Below, piece after piece: positions 1 through 7,032 of a stretch of DNA of 33,554 bases. The notes beneath the pieces were generated by a model. It was not told where the DNA came from, searched no databases, and saw only the letters and a list, made by a program, of their open reading frames with translations. The position numbers and the translations under genes were made by a program. Position 1 is the first letter of the stretch; every line of letters begins with the position of its first letter. This stretch comes from DATDAW01 sp036524675 (lineage in GTDB: Bacteria > Verrucomicrobiota > Verrucomicrobiia > Chthoniobacterales > DASVRZ01): the NCBI GenBank assembly GCA_036524675.1, contig DATDBU010000136.1:1-33554 (forward strand), read 5' to 3'.

Positions 1-203
1 CGGATCCAGCCGCAAAAGAAATCTGAGACTTTAGTGCCGGCCAGATGAGCGATGAGGCTGTCGCCGTAAAAAACGTAAACCCGGTAAGAACGACCGTGAG
101 CGACCAGAACCCTGGCGCGCATGCGCCGGTTCCAGCGATAATCCTGCGCCGCGTCAGCCCGATCGGCATCCGATCCGGACAATTTGAGATTCCCTGCGTC
201 CAC
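1..203 (-). pseudogene. C-terminal part of an unknown protein, cut by the left edge
   Basis: Reading leftwards, one minus-strand frame stays open to the window edge and gives a protein-like stretch containing RMRARVLVAHGRSYRVYVFY followed by GDSLIAHLAGTKVSDFF. This resembles the C-terminal strand-rich end of small secreted hypothetical proteins, but I do not recognise the family. There is no convincing start. The 203 end is a GTG codon chosen only because the frame becomes unprotein-like further upstream, where it runs into a palindromic repeat. The N-terminus may therefore be lost, making this a gene remnant; alternatively the true gene is intact beyond the edge and only its middle is seen here. 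Confidence 0.3.
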
Positions 204-267
204 AACCCTGCCGCCAGCACGCCCGTTGTCCGATGCGTTGTCAAACCCTTCAGCATCCCCTGGCGCA

Positions 268-345
268 AGTCCTTCTCGTCTTCGTCCTCGACGGCACGGT
301 GGACCGAGGACGACGGACGACCACGAGGACGAGTAGGAAAGGACG
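268..345. repeat. Imperfect palindromic CTCGT/ACGAG-rich element, copy 1
   Basis: The left half is built of CTCGT/CGTCCTCG motifs and the right half of CGAGGACGA/ACGAGGACGAG motifs, so the two halves are roughly reverse complementary around position 305. A related element lies at 4772-4850. Both copies sit just past the 3' end of a gene, which suggests an intergenic palindromic repeat family or a terminator-like structure rather than coding DNA. Confidence 0.5.
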
Positions 346-385
346 CCGCAGGAGGGCGCGGCGGGCTTGATACCTTTCACAAGGG

Positions 386-914
386 TTAGGCGTTGCGGTT
401 GCCGAAGAAGAAAGTCTCCGATGCTGATAGAGCAGAGCCCGACCGCCGCTGTCGGGGAGGATGAGAACCTCATCCGACACCGGGTAACAGAAATCGTCCC
501 AGTGCGCGGTGAAAAACTCCCAGCTCGTGCGAAGTGACATGTCACGACTCCAAGACAGGGCGACCTGCTCGGAAAGATTTGGATTCAGCGGACGGATCGT
601 CGCTGACCCACGCGTCACGGATAGAGTCATCAAATGCGGGAAACAGCAATGACTCGCTAACCGCTGAGAATCTCGGCAACGAATGAGGCAACAGCCTCTT
701 CCTCCGGTAAACCAAACAAGGCGGCGAGGATATCGCCGTGCGTGTGCCAGATAAAGCCATCGAAACCGATGCAGGTGTTGCCGTCCGAATCGCCGACCAG
801 CAGGCAAAGCAATTCATCCGGACTTTCGTGGCGTTGGAGGACTCGCATTCGGGAAGTGCTCTTGGCCGCGTTCTCCATATGATGCGCGAAGTCGCCTATA
901 TGTTTGGATTTCAC
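386..914 (-). pseudogene. Decayed gene of unknown function with a premature stop and about three frameshifts
   Basis: The intact start (ATG at 914) opens an 85-residue frame ending in a TAG at 657-659. It contains the compact, protein-like GFDGFIWHTHGDILAALFG and LPEEEAVASFVAEIL. Sequence of the same style continues past the stop: RVIAVSR in the same frame, then DDSIRDAWVSDDPSAES in a second frame, then TSWEFFTAHWDDFCYPVSDE and LPDSGGRALLYQH in a third, and finally ETFFFGNRNA with a stop at 386-388. Together these make a coherent protein of about 175 residues, in the style of small cytoplasmic or immunity-like hypothetical proteins, interrupted by a nonsense codon and three frame changes near 635, 575 and 425. 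I do not know the family. It could instead be a functional 85-residue protein followed by unrelated DNA, but the continuity of aromatic-rich, acidic sequence argues for one broken gene. Confidence 0.5.
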
Positions 915-927
915 CCCAAGCCGTCCT

Positions 928-1899
928 TCAATTCCTCTTGAACCAAGTTGCCTGATACCTATCTCGACCTGCGCAATCCTTGAATTTATTTAAAGACTCA
1001 AGAGAAAATCCCATTGAGGTGTACTCCCGATTTTTGGTCTCAAAGAATTCTCTAGTAATGGCGTGGTGGGAGACAAATTCTGCGTCTAATGGAATGCCCT
1101 TCCATTCGACGCGAAACTGCTCGCTTTCATTCTCGCATCTGCCCTCGACTTTATATGGGTAAAAACCTTCCTCCGCCTTCTTATCGAATGCCTGCTGATA
1201 TTGGGCTGCTGTCAGCCATTCAGCACTGCCTTCGACTGTGACGGGCTGCTTTGTCACGGAGGTAATACTATCAGCAGATAAGTGTTTTTCGCGCTCGCCA
1301 ACCATTGGCCACAGAACATAAACTGCCGTTCCGAGCAGCGCCCCTCCAAGTGCCAGAACTAGCGCGGACACCCATTTACGAGTCGGAAGTTCCGAACGCT
1401 TGCTTTCTGCAGCCGCTGGCTTCCCACTTGTTCCTGAGGTTTTTATGACCTTCTTGAGTGCCTTAAGGAGCTCCGCCACGTCGACCTCCCAACGGGCATG
1501 GCGAACCTCGAAGGCGTTTCGCCAGGCTAGAGCCTCTAGCTCTCCGGGAAGTTGGTCGGAACGTGCCATCACAGCTCCCTGGACGAGGACAGGAATTACA
1601 GGAATTTCGCGACGCAACGCAGCTGCGGTTTCCATTCGCACAAAGTCCGTCGGATCGTCGAGCCTTCTTTTACCTCTATCGTCTTTACTATCAAGCCATT
1701 CATTTCCGATCATAACAATTAGTACGTCGCAGCGTCCCACTGCGCCGTCAATTGCCTTTCGAAAATCTCTTCCAGGGTCAATTCCCGTAACGTCCATGAA
1801 CACCTGATCCTGGCCGAAGTGTTCCGCTAGGTCGTCAAACAAGTGAAGCGCTTCACCCTGAGAATCGTCACGTCGATAACTTAAGAAGATCCCACTCAT
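928..1899 (-). CDS. TIR-domain membrane protein with C-terminal BTRD-like repeats
   Basis: The 323-residue protein starts with a bacterial TIR_2-type domain at residues 1-150: MSGIFLSYRRDDS, FMDVTGIDPGRDF, CDVLIVMIGNEWL, RRLDDPTDFVRMETAAAL and IPVIPVLV are its signature blocks. A single hydrophobic segment at about 177-198 (WVSALVLALGGALLGTAVYV) follows. The C-terminal 100 residues carry W/Y-rich repeats (AEWLTAAQYQQAFDKKAEEG, YQATWFKRN) resembling the bacterial tandem repeat (BTRD/polyglycine-hydrolase-like) sensor module. The order TIR, membrane helix, repeat domain predicts a cytoplasmic TIR and an outward-facing sensor. Known bacterial TIR domains can be NAD-cleaving effectors or scaffolds; which applies here cannot be read from sequence. 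GGAG about 9 bp before the ATG supports this start. No effector or cyclase partner gene lies alongside, so a defence role is only a possibility. Confidence 0.8.
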   Translation of the reverse strand: MSGIFLSYRRDDSQGEALHLFDDLAEHFGQDQVFMDVTGIDPGRDFRKAIDGAVGRCDVLIVMIGNEWLDSKDDRGKRRLDDPTDFVRMETAAALRREIPVIPVLVQGAVMARSDQLPGELEALAWRNAFEVRHARWEVDVAELLKALKKVIKTSGTSGKPAAAESKRSELPTRKWVSALVLALGGALLGTAVYVLWPMVGEREKHLSADSITSVTKQPVTVEGSAEWLTAAQYQQAFDKKAEEGFYPYKVEGRCENESEQFRVEWKGIPLDAEFVSHHAITREFFETKNREYTSMGFSLESLNKFKDCAGRDRYQATWFKRN

Positions 1900-2338
1900 G
1901 AGAGGTTCTCCATTCCCGCCGATCGTTGCCTAACAAATGCCTGAGCCAGTCTTTTCATCGTCCGATATTTGCGTGTTTAACGAACCATTTCTGGTTCAGA
2001 TGGCCTGTAAGAGGTCGCTTTAGGCACGCTATCAGATCGATCGTGGTTTTCGAGGGAGTTTTCACAGAAAATTGGATTGACGATTCTGTTCATCGAGTCG
2101 GTTGTGGTTAACACCGATATCAATCGATGGTTAATCCTGCCGTCGCGGGGCCCCAAAATAAAGTAAATCGGGAAACGATATTTTTCTGTGATTCCAAGAA
2201 AACGGATCGGCACATCGGAAACCGACCGAGGTGCGGGGGAAAAGACGAAGTGGCTACCCGATGTCAGCCAGTGGTTTCCACTTTTCCGAAGGTCGGCTCC
2301 GGAGTCCTGCGCCTATAGTCTGGAAAAAGACACTGGAG

Positions 2339-2354
2339 TGGCAGACGTCTGCCA
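2339..2354. repeat. 16-bp perfect palindrome left of the minisatellite
   Basis: TGGCAGACGTCTGCCA reads identically on both strands. It lies 45 bp before the first 42-bp repeat unit and is mirrored by another palindrome on the far side, at 2606-2620. It could be an operator, a hairpin, or an arm of a repeat element. Confidence 0.6.
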
Positions 2355-2399
2355 GGCCTTTTCTGTAAATCCAAGCCAGCCCAGAAGTCTGGCGCCCCA

Positions 2400-2590
2400 A
2401 TTCGGAAAATCCCCAATGCCACCCCACAAGTGTGAAGCCCCATTCGGAAAATCCCCAATGCCATGCCACAAGTGTGAAGCCCCATTCGGAAAATCCCCAA
2501 TGCCACGCCACAAGCGTGAAGCCCTATTCGGAAAATCCCCAATGCCATCCCACAAGTGTGAAGCCCGATTCGGAAAATCCCGAATACCTC
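2400..2590. repeat. 42-bp tandem repeat, four full units and one partial
   Basis: Units begin with ATTCGGAAAATCCCCAATGC at 2400, 2442, 2484 and 2526, and a diverged fifth begins at 2568. The spacing is exactly 42 bp. Differences are single substitutions scattered mainly in the middle of the unit (for example CCACCCCACAAG against CCATGCCACAAG). Because 42 is a multiple of three, frames stay open across it on both strands and encode 14-residue repeats, but those frames have no credible start, domain or neighbours, so I treat it as a non-coding minisatellite. There are no variable spacers, so it is not a CRISPR. Confidence 0.85.
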
Positions 2591-2605
2591 GGCTTAAGCG
2601 AAGCA

Positions 2606-2620
2606 GCCTGCCGGGCAGGC
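2606..2620. repeat. 15-bp palindrome right of the minisatellite
   Basis: GCCTGCC and GGCAGGC flank a single G, giving near-perfect dyad symmetry. Together with 2339-2354 it brackets the tandem array. Confidence 0.5.
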
Positions 2621-2763
2621 AGTTTGCGGGCCGAGCAACGCGAAGGCTCCGCTAGGGAAAATTATCCAAGGCTCCTCTTGATCGTCTCAAGTCCCTTCAT
2701 TGCGCAGATGAAGCTCAACTCTATTGCGCTTCGGTCTTGTCGCTGGTTGATTTCTTTCTTGCC

Positions 2764-4758
2764 ATGATTGCGCTGAAAGAAGATCTGCCGGGCGACCTCG
2801 CTCAACGCGTTGAGACCATGTTCTCGCCGCGGGGGATCATGGCAAAGGCGAAAAACTTTGAACATCGTCCACAACAACAGCAGATGGCCGGGCTCATCGC
2901 GCAAGCGCTGGAGGAGGAGCGCCATTTATTGGTCGAAGCGGGAACGGGTGTTGGAAAATCTCTAGCGTATCTGATCCCGGCAGTTCTTTACGCGAAGGAA
3001 GCGAAGAAGAAGGCGGTCATTTCCACGCATACGATCAATCTTCAGGAGCAGCTGATGTATAAGGACATCCCGATCGTCCAAAAGCTGCTTCCGGTAGAAT
3101 TCGAAGCCGTGCTTTTAAAAGGGCGACAGAACTATCTCTGCCCGAAGCGGTTGGAGCGCGCGATGCAGAATTCGGGAGAGCTTTTCACGTCACCCGAGGC
3201 CGAGGAACTGAAGCGTATCTGGGAATGGAGCCAGACGACGCGCGATGGCTCGCTCTCGGATTTCGCGGTCGAGCCGGATCCGGCGGTTTGGTCGCATGTG
3301 TGCAGCGAACAGCATATCTGCACGCCAAAATCCTGCGGGCGCGACACGGGCCGGCGCTGTTTTTATCAGGAGGCTCGAAAGCGTTTTCTGACCGCGGACG
3401 TTGTCGTGACGAATCACACCATGCTGTTTCTCCTGCTCGGCGCTCCCGCCGACATGGAGAAGAAGGAGAGCGGATACATTTTCGCCAACGATTTTCTGAT
3501 CCTTGATGAGGCGCACACGATCGAGCAGGTGGCGGCAAAACACATCGGCCTCGGCGTGTCCCAATATGGGTTAAGACACGCCATTCAGCGGCTTTACAAC
3601 GCAAAAACACAGAAAGGTCTTTTCACGCTCATCCGCGATGCCCAAGGCGTAAAGCAGTCGGCCAGAATCGTTTCGCAGGTTGATGCGTTCTTCGATGATG
3701 TCGGCGAAGCGTGCGATTTCAGAAAAGGCAGGGAATTTCGCGTGCGCCGCGCGGAACTGGTTCATGATACGCTTGCCGGACCGCTCGCGGAGCTTCAAGC
3801 GACTATCGTAAATGCGCTTCGGCGCGTCGAAGACGAGACAACCAAAGCAGAACTTCAGGACATGGGTCGCCGCATCCGGGATGCGCGGCTTGGAATCGCG
3901 GATTTCCTGACGCAAGAACAGGAGCAATCGGTTTACTGGGTGGAGAAATCGGGAAAAACCGGCCAGTTTCTGACCCTCAACGCCGTGCCCGTCGATCTCG
4001 CGGCGCATTTGCGTCAGATGTTTTTCCGCCCGGACAACACGTGTGTGCTCACAAGTGCCACGCTCGGCACGGGTCGCGACGATCTCGACTATTTCCGGCG
4101 GCGTGTCGGCGCGCTTCCCGACGAGGTCCAGGGTGAAATAATTGGCGGCCCGTTTGATTACGAGGCCCAAATGCGGCTCTACATCGTGCGCAAAATACCC
4201 GATCCCCGCGACGACGGCTACCAGGAGGCTTTGGAGACCTGGATCGCGCATTTTCTGGAGAGAACCCACGGCCGGGCGTTTGTGCTTTTTACGAGTTACA
4301 AAGCGCTCCAAACGACCGCGGAACGTATGGCGTCGTTTTTTGCGCACTCGGCTTTCACATTGCTGGTGCAAGGTCAGGGAATGCCACGACACCGGCTCAT
4401 CGAAGAGTTCAAAAAATGCGGAAACGGCGTGCTTTTTGGAACGGATAGCTTCTGGCAGGGCGTCGATGTGCCGGGTGAAGCGTTGCAAAATGTGATCATC
4501 ACGCGACTGCCTTTTGCCGTGCCGGATCATCCGCTCATCGAAGCCAAACTCGAGCACATCGAGGCGCGGGGCGGTGACCCATTCACCGAATTCTCTTTGC
4601 CGGAAGCGATCTTGAAATTCCGTCAAGGCGTCGGCCGGCTCATCCGGACGAAGCAAGACAAAGGCATCATTGTCGTGCTGGACAACCGCATCCTCGCGAA
4701 GCGTTACGGCAAAGCATTTCTCGCAGCCATGCCGGAATGCCCCGTGGAGATCGTGTAA
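2764..4758 (+). CDS. dinG: DinG/XPD-family Fe-S ATP-dependent DNA helicase
   Basis: This is a superfamily-2 5'-3' DNA helicase of the DinG/YoaA group, acting on forked or damaged DNA. From the ATG at 2764 the protein is 664 residues: an RPQQ Q-motif region (35-40), Walker A EAGTGVGKS (58-66), an Fe-S cluster region with cysteines near 126, 180, 186, 191 and 199, DEAH box LDEAHT (247-252), then the C-terminal helicase half with VLTSATL, LFGTDSFWQGVDVPGE and the arginine-finger block FRQGVGRLIRT. These define an XPD-type enzyme. An in-frame TTG at 2737 would add nine residues; ATG is preferred because neither has a clear ribosome site. The gene stands alone on its strand and converges on tyrS. 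The symbol is by family resemblance; YoaA-like assignment is equally possible. Confidence 0.9.
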   Translation: MIALKEDLPGDLAQRVETMFSPRGIMAKAKNFEHRPQQQQMAGLIAQALEEERHLLVEAGTGVGKSLAYLIPAVLYAKEAKKKAVISTHTINLQEQLMYKDIPIVQKLLPVEFEAVLLKGRQNYLCPKRLERAMQNSGELFTSPEAEELKRIWEWSQTTRDGSLSDFAVEPDPAVWSHVCSEQHICTPKSCGRDTGRRCFYQEARKRFLTADVVVTNHTMLFLLLGAPADMEKKESGYIFANDFLILDEAHTIEQVAAKHIGLGVSQYGLRHAIQRLYNAKTQKGLFTLIRDAQGVKQSARIVSQVDAFFDDVGEACDFRKGREFRVRRAELVHDTLAGPLAELQATIVNALRRVEDETTKAELQDMGRRIRDARLGIADFLTQEQEQSVYWVEKSGKTGQFLTLNAVPVDLAAHLRQMFFRPDNTCVLTSATLGTGRDDLDYFRRRVGALPDEVQGEIIGGPFDYEAQMRLYIVRKIPDPRDDGYQEALETWIAHFLERTHGRAFVLFTSYKALQTTAERMASFFAHSAFTLLVQGQGMPRHRLIEEFKKCGNGVLFGTDSFWQGVDVPGEALQNVIITRLPFAVPDHPLIEAKLEHIEARGGDPFTEFSLPEAILKFRQGVGRLIRTKQDKGIIVVLDNRILAKRYGKAFLAAMPECPVEIV

Positions 4759-4771
4759 ACGCAGGTGTTTT

Positions 4772-4850
4772 TCTCCTCGTTCTCGTTCTCGCCCCTGGTC
4801 CTCGAGCATGATTCCGGTCGAGGACGCCTACACGACTACGAGGACGACTT
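4772..4850. repeat. Imperfect palindromic CTCGT/ACGAG-rich element, copy 2
   Basis: It lies between the convergent dinG and tyrS stops. The left half repeats CTCGTTCTCGTTCTCG and the right half carries CGAGGAC and ACGAGGACGA motifs. The core is a perfect stem of GTCCTCGA/TCGAGGAC at 4798-4805 and 4818-4825 around a 12-nt loop. It could act as a bidirectional terminator. Its motif composition matches the element at 268-345, pointing to a dispersed repeat family in this genome. Confidence 0.55.
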
Positions 4851-4872
4851 TCGCGTGCCCAGCGGGCGAGGA

Positions 4873-6069
4873 TTACGAACCAATCCTGACCGCTCGCGTC
4901 TTGTCCAATTTCAGGACTTCGCCAGCTGTCAACGGAGGCTCGGCTTTAGGATTGGTGACCTTTTCGCTCCGCCATTGGATGCTGCCACCCTCGACGAGGC
5001 GGCGGGCATCGCCGCGGGATTTGGCAATCCGAAACCCCGACTGAAAAGCGGCGACAACGACGGATACAATGTCCTTTCCGGTTGCCTGCAACTGCGTCAG
5101 ATCAACGACAGGCAGCGCATCGCTCTCCTCGATTTTTTTTGCGCTGAAACGCGTATTGAAATCTTCGAGGGCGCGGCGCGCGGCGGCTGCGTCGTGGAAG
5201 CGCTCGACGATGCGTGAAGCGAGCTGCTTCTTCGCTTCCATCGGGTGCTGTGCTGCGTTGAGCTTCTCATGCAACAGCAACTCGTAGTACGACGTCATTG
5301 TTTCGTCAGAGATGCTCATGAGCTTGCCGAACATCGTCACTGGGTCTTCATCGATGCCGACGTAATTTCCGAGGCTTTTGCTCATCTTTTGCACGCCGTC
5401 CAGGCCGACGAGGATGGGTGTCAAAAATGCCACCTGCTGGGCCATGCCCTCCTCCTTCTGAAGGTCGCGCCCGACGAGAATGTTAAAGAGCTGATCCGTT
5501 CCGCCAATTTCGACGTCGGCTTTGACCATCACAGAGTCCCAACCTTGCATGAGCGGATACTGAATCTCATGCGCGCGGACGGATTGATCGTTTTTAATCC
5601 GCTCCCTAAAATCCTCGCGTTGAAGCATTTGTTGCAATGTCACACGACTGTTGAGCTTGATCACCTGCTCAAAGGTCATCAGCTCGAACCATTCGCCATT
5701 GAAGACCATCTTGGTGCATTGTGGATCGAGAATTTTGAAAGCCTGCGTCTGATACGTGCGGGCGTTGGCCATTACCTGGTCATGCGTAAGCGGCGGACGC
5801 GTGGTTGAGCGTCCCGTCGGGTCGCCGATCATGGAAGTAAAATCGCCGATGATCAGGATGGCGCTGTGGCCGAAATCCTGAAACTGGCGCAACTTGTTGA
5901 GCGTAACCGAGTGGCCGAGGTGGAGATCGGGCGCTGTCGGGTCGACGCCGAGTTTGACGCGGAGGGGGGTACCAGGACGCAATTTTTTCAAGAGGTCGGC
6001 CTCACTGATAATCTGAGCCGCACCGATCTTGAGCTGTTCGAGCTGAGCTTCTGGAGAATCCATTCCCAT
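4873..6069 (-). CDS. tyrS: Tyrosyl-tRNA synthetase
   Basis: This class I aminoacyl-tRNA synthetase charges tRNA-Tyr with tyrosine in the cytoplasm. With the start at 6069 it has 398 residues, close to the usual 400. HLGH at 50-53 is the HIGH motif, GDFTSMIGDPTGRS follows in the Rossmann fold, the tyrosine-binding region contains QGWDSVMVKADVEIGGTDQ, and KMSKS is at 228-232. The last 60 residues (GGSIQWRSEKVTNPKAEP) are an S4-type RNA-binding domain. A GTG at 6099 in the same frame would add ten residues, but the ATG at 6069 has AAAGG about 9 bp ahead. The gene lies 69 bp downstream of a membrane coiled-coil gene and could be the last member of the same transcript. Confidence 0.95.
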   Translation of the reverse strand: MGMDSPEAQLEQLKIGAAQIISEADLLKKLRPGTPLRVKLGVDPTAPDLHLGHSVTLNKLRQFQDFGHSAILIIGDFTSMIGDPTGRSTTRPPLTHDQVMANARTYQTQAFKILDPQCTKMVFNGEWFELMTFEQVIKLNSRVTLQQMLQREDFRERIKNDQSVRAHEIQYPLMQGWDSVMVKADVEIGGTDQLFNILVGRDLQKEEGMAQQVAFLTPILVGLDGVQKMSKSLGNYVGIDEDPVTMFGKLMSISDETMTSYYELLLHEKLNAAQHPMEAKKQLASRIVERFHDAAAARRALEDFNTRFSAKKIEESDALPVVDLTQLQATGKDIVSVVVAAFQSGFRIAKSRGDARRLVEGGSIQWRSEKVTNPKAEPPLTAGEVLKLDKTRAVRIGS

Positions 6070-6138
6070 GGTGGCTACCTTTGGTGGAATGATTGCCACT
6101 GCGCAAGCACGGAACGGGCGGAAAGAAGAAGCGGAAAT

Positions 6139-6939
6139 TTACTGCGCGGCACGAAACGACGCTTCAACAGCCTGTACACTCTCGCTGCTTTCGCCGTAAA
6201 TACTGGTATCAAGCAACTGGCTGACGAGTTTGATATTGCTGGATATCGACTCGGATTTGCCGCGCATGCCGGCGTTTTCCAATCCCAAATCCACCTGCGC
6301 TTCGATGCGGGTGAGGTCGCTCTGAATTTCTTCGAGATCCTTTTCCCGGCGCCCGAGATTCGCAAGGCGCTGCTGGAGGATTTTGACGGTGGCCGTCTTG
6401 GATTCCTCGAGGGACGAAGAGAGTTTGCCTGAGCGCAACTCCGTTTCGATGCGATCAATTTGACGATTGAGATCCTGTTCAATTGCTGGTCCTTGCAACG
6501 AAGCGAAATTTTGCTGGGCAATAAGGAGCTTCAGATACAGCCACTGGATTTTGCCAAGCGCATCGCGGTTGTTTGAAACAGCAAAATCATCGACCTGCGC
6601 GTCGCGTTCCAGTTCGAGGATGCGGTTGCATTTGGCGTCAAGCGCCTTGAGCTGGGCCTGACGCGGCGGAGTCAGCGCCTGAATGAGTGCGAGACGCTGC
6701 TTTTCGACGGTGTCCTCTTCCAGCGTAGCGTGCTCAGCGTCGGCGATTTTTTGGAAGCGCGGGTTGGTCGTGAGTGCAAAAAGATAGGCCGCTTCCAACG
6801 TGGCGCCTGCCATCCAGAATCCGTGATGGCCGAAGCCGAGGAGGCCGAGCCCGGAGAGCATAACAACGTTGAGCGGCACCCGCCCGAGACCGGGAATCTC
6901 CGGCCTGGCCCAGAAGGCGGCTTTCAGATATTGCCACAT
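6139..6939 (-). CDS. Membrane-anchored coiled-coil protein of the VWA/solute-binding cluster
   Basis: The 266-residue protein begins MWQYLKAAFWARPEIPG. It has a hydrophobic hairpin at about residues 22-60 (VPLNVVMLSGLGLLGFGHHG then FWMAGATLEAAYLFALTT). The remaining 200 residues are rich in E, K, Q, L and A in heptad-like order (for example IEQDLNRQIDRIETELRSGK and LANLGRREKDLEEIQSDLTR), predicting a long cytoplasmic coiled coil. I do not recognise a named family; the shape recalls PspA-like or toxic-anion-resistance partners but the sequence does not show them. The frame extends to 7020, but that stretch lies inside a long inverted repeat, so the ATG at 6939 is preferred. It directly follows two solute-binding-type genes and probably acts with them at the inner membrane. 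Confidence 0.75.
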   Translation of the reverse strand: MWQYLKAAFWARPEIPGLGRVPLNVVMLSGLGLLGFGHHGFWMAGATLEAAYLFALTTNPRFQKIADAEHATLEEDTVEKQRLALIQALTPPRQAQLKALDAKCNRILELERDAQVDDFAVSNNRDALGKIQWLYLKLLIAQQNFASLQGPAIEQDLNRQIDRIETELRSGKLSSSLEESKTATVKILQQRLANLGRREKDLEEIQSDLTRIEAQVDLGLENAGMRGKSESISSNIKLVSQLLDTSIYGESSESVQAVEASFRAAQ

Positions 6940-6944
6940 GTGGA

Positions 6945-7030
6945 TTTTGGATCTTTGATTCCCGGTTTTTCGATTTTCGGCAACCGTCAGCGTGACTTTT
7001 ACTCGAAAACCGAGAATCAAAAATCCAAAA
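6945..7030. repeat. Long inverted repeat (stem about 28 bp) between two cluster genes
   Basis: Left arm 6945-6973 and right arm 7003-7030 are reverse complements with two mismatches and one extra T. The left arm begins TTTTGGATCTTTGATTC and the right arm ends GAATCAAAAATCCAAAA; the loop is 29 nt. It begins two nucleotides after the stop of the solute-binding gene and ends five before the next start. As RNA it would be a strong stem-loop that could stabilise the upstream message, attenuate the downstream gene, or be an inserted palindromic repeat. Confidence 0.8.
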
Positions 7031-7032
7031 GG

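Larger units (their letters stand above)
1900..2763. other. Gene-free, repeat-bearing region upstream of dinG
   Basis: No reading frame here has family features or codon structure that I trust. It contains a short perfect hairpin at 1982-1997 (GAACCA/TGGTTC), a 16-bp perfect palindrome at 2339-2354, a 42-bp tandem repeat at 2400-2590 and a 15-bp palindrome at 2606-2620. The first 250 bp are noticeably more AT-rich than the rest of the window. Confidence 0.6.

Noticed and set aside
2400..2590. CRISPR array
   Set aside because: The units are directly adjacent with no variable spacers, and no cas genes are present.
2188..2655. A plus-strand protein with 14-residue CxxxxFGKSPMP repeats
   Set aside because: The frame is open only because the repeat length is a multiple of three; no start signal or domain supports it.
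3571..4809. A 412-codon open frame opposite dinG
   Set aside because: The plus strand encodes unmistakable helicase motifs over the same bases; the antisense product has no domain pattern.
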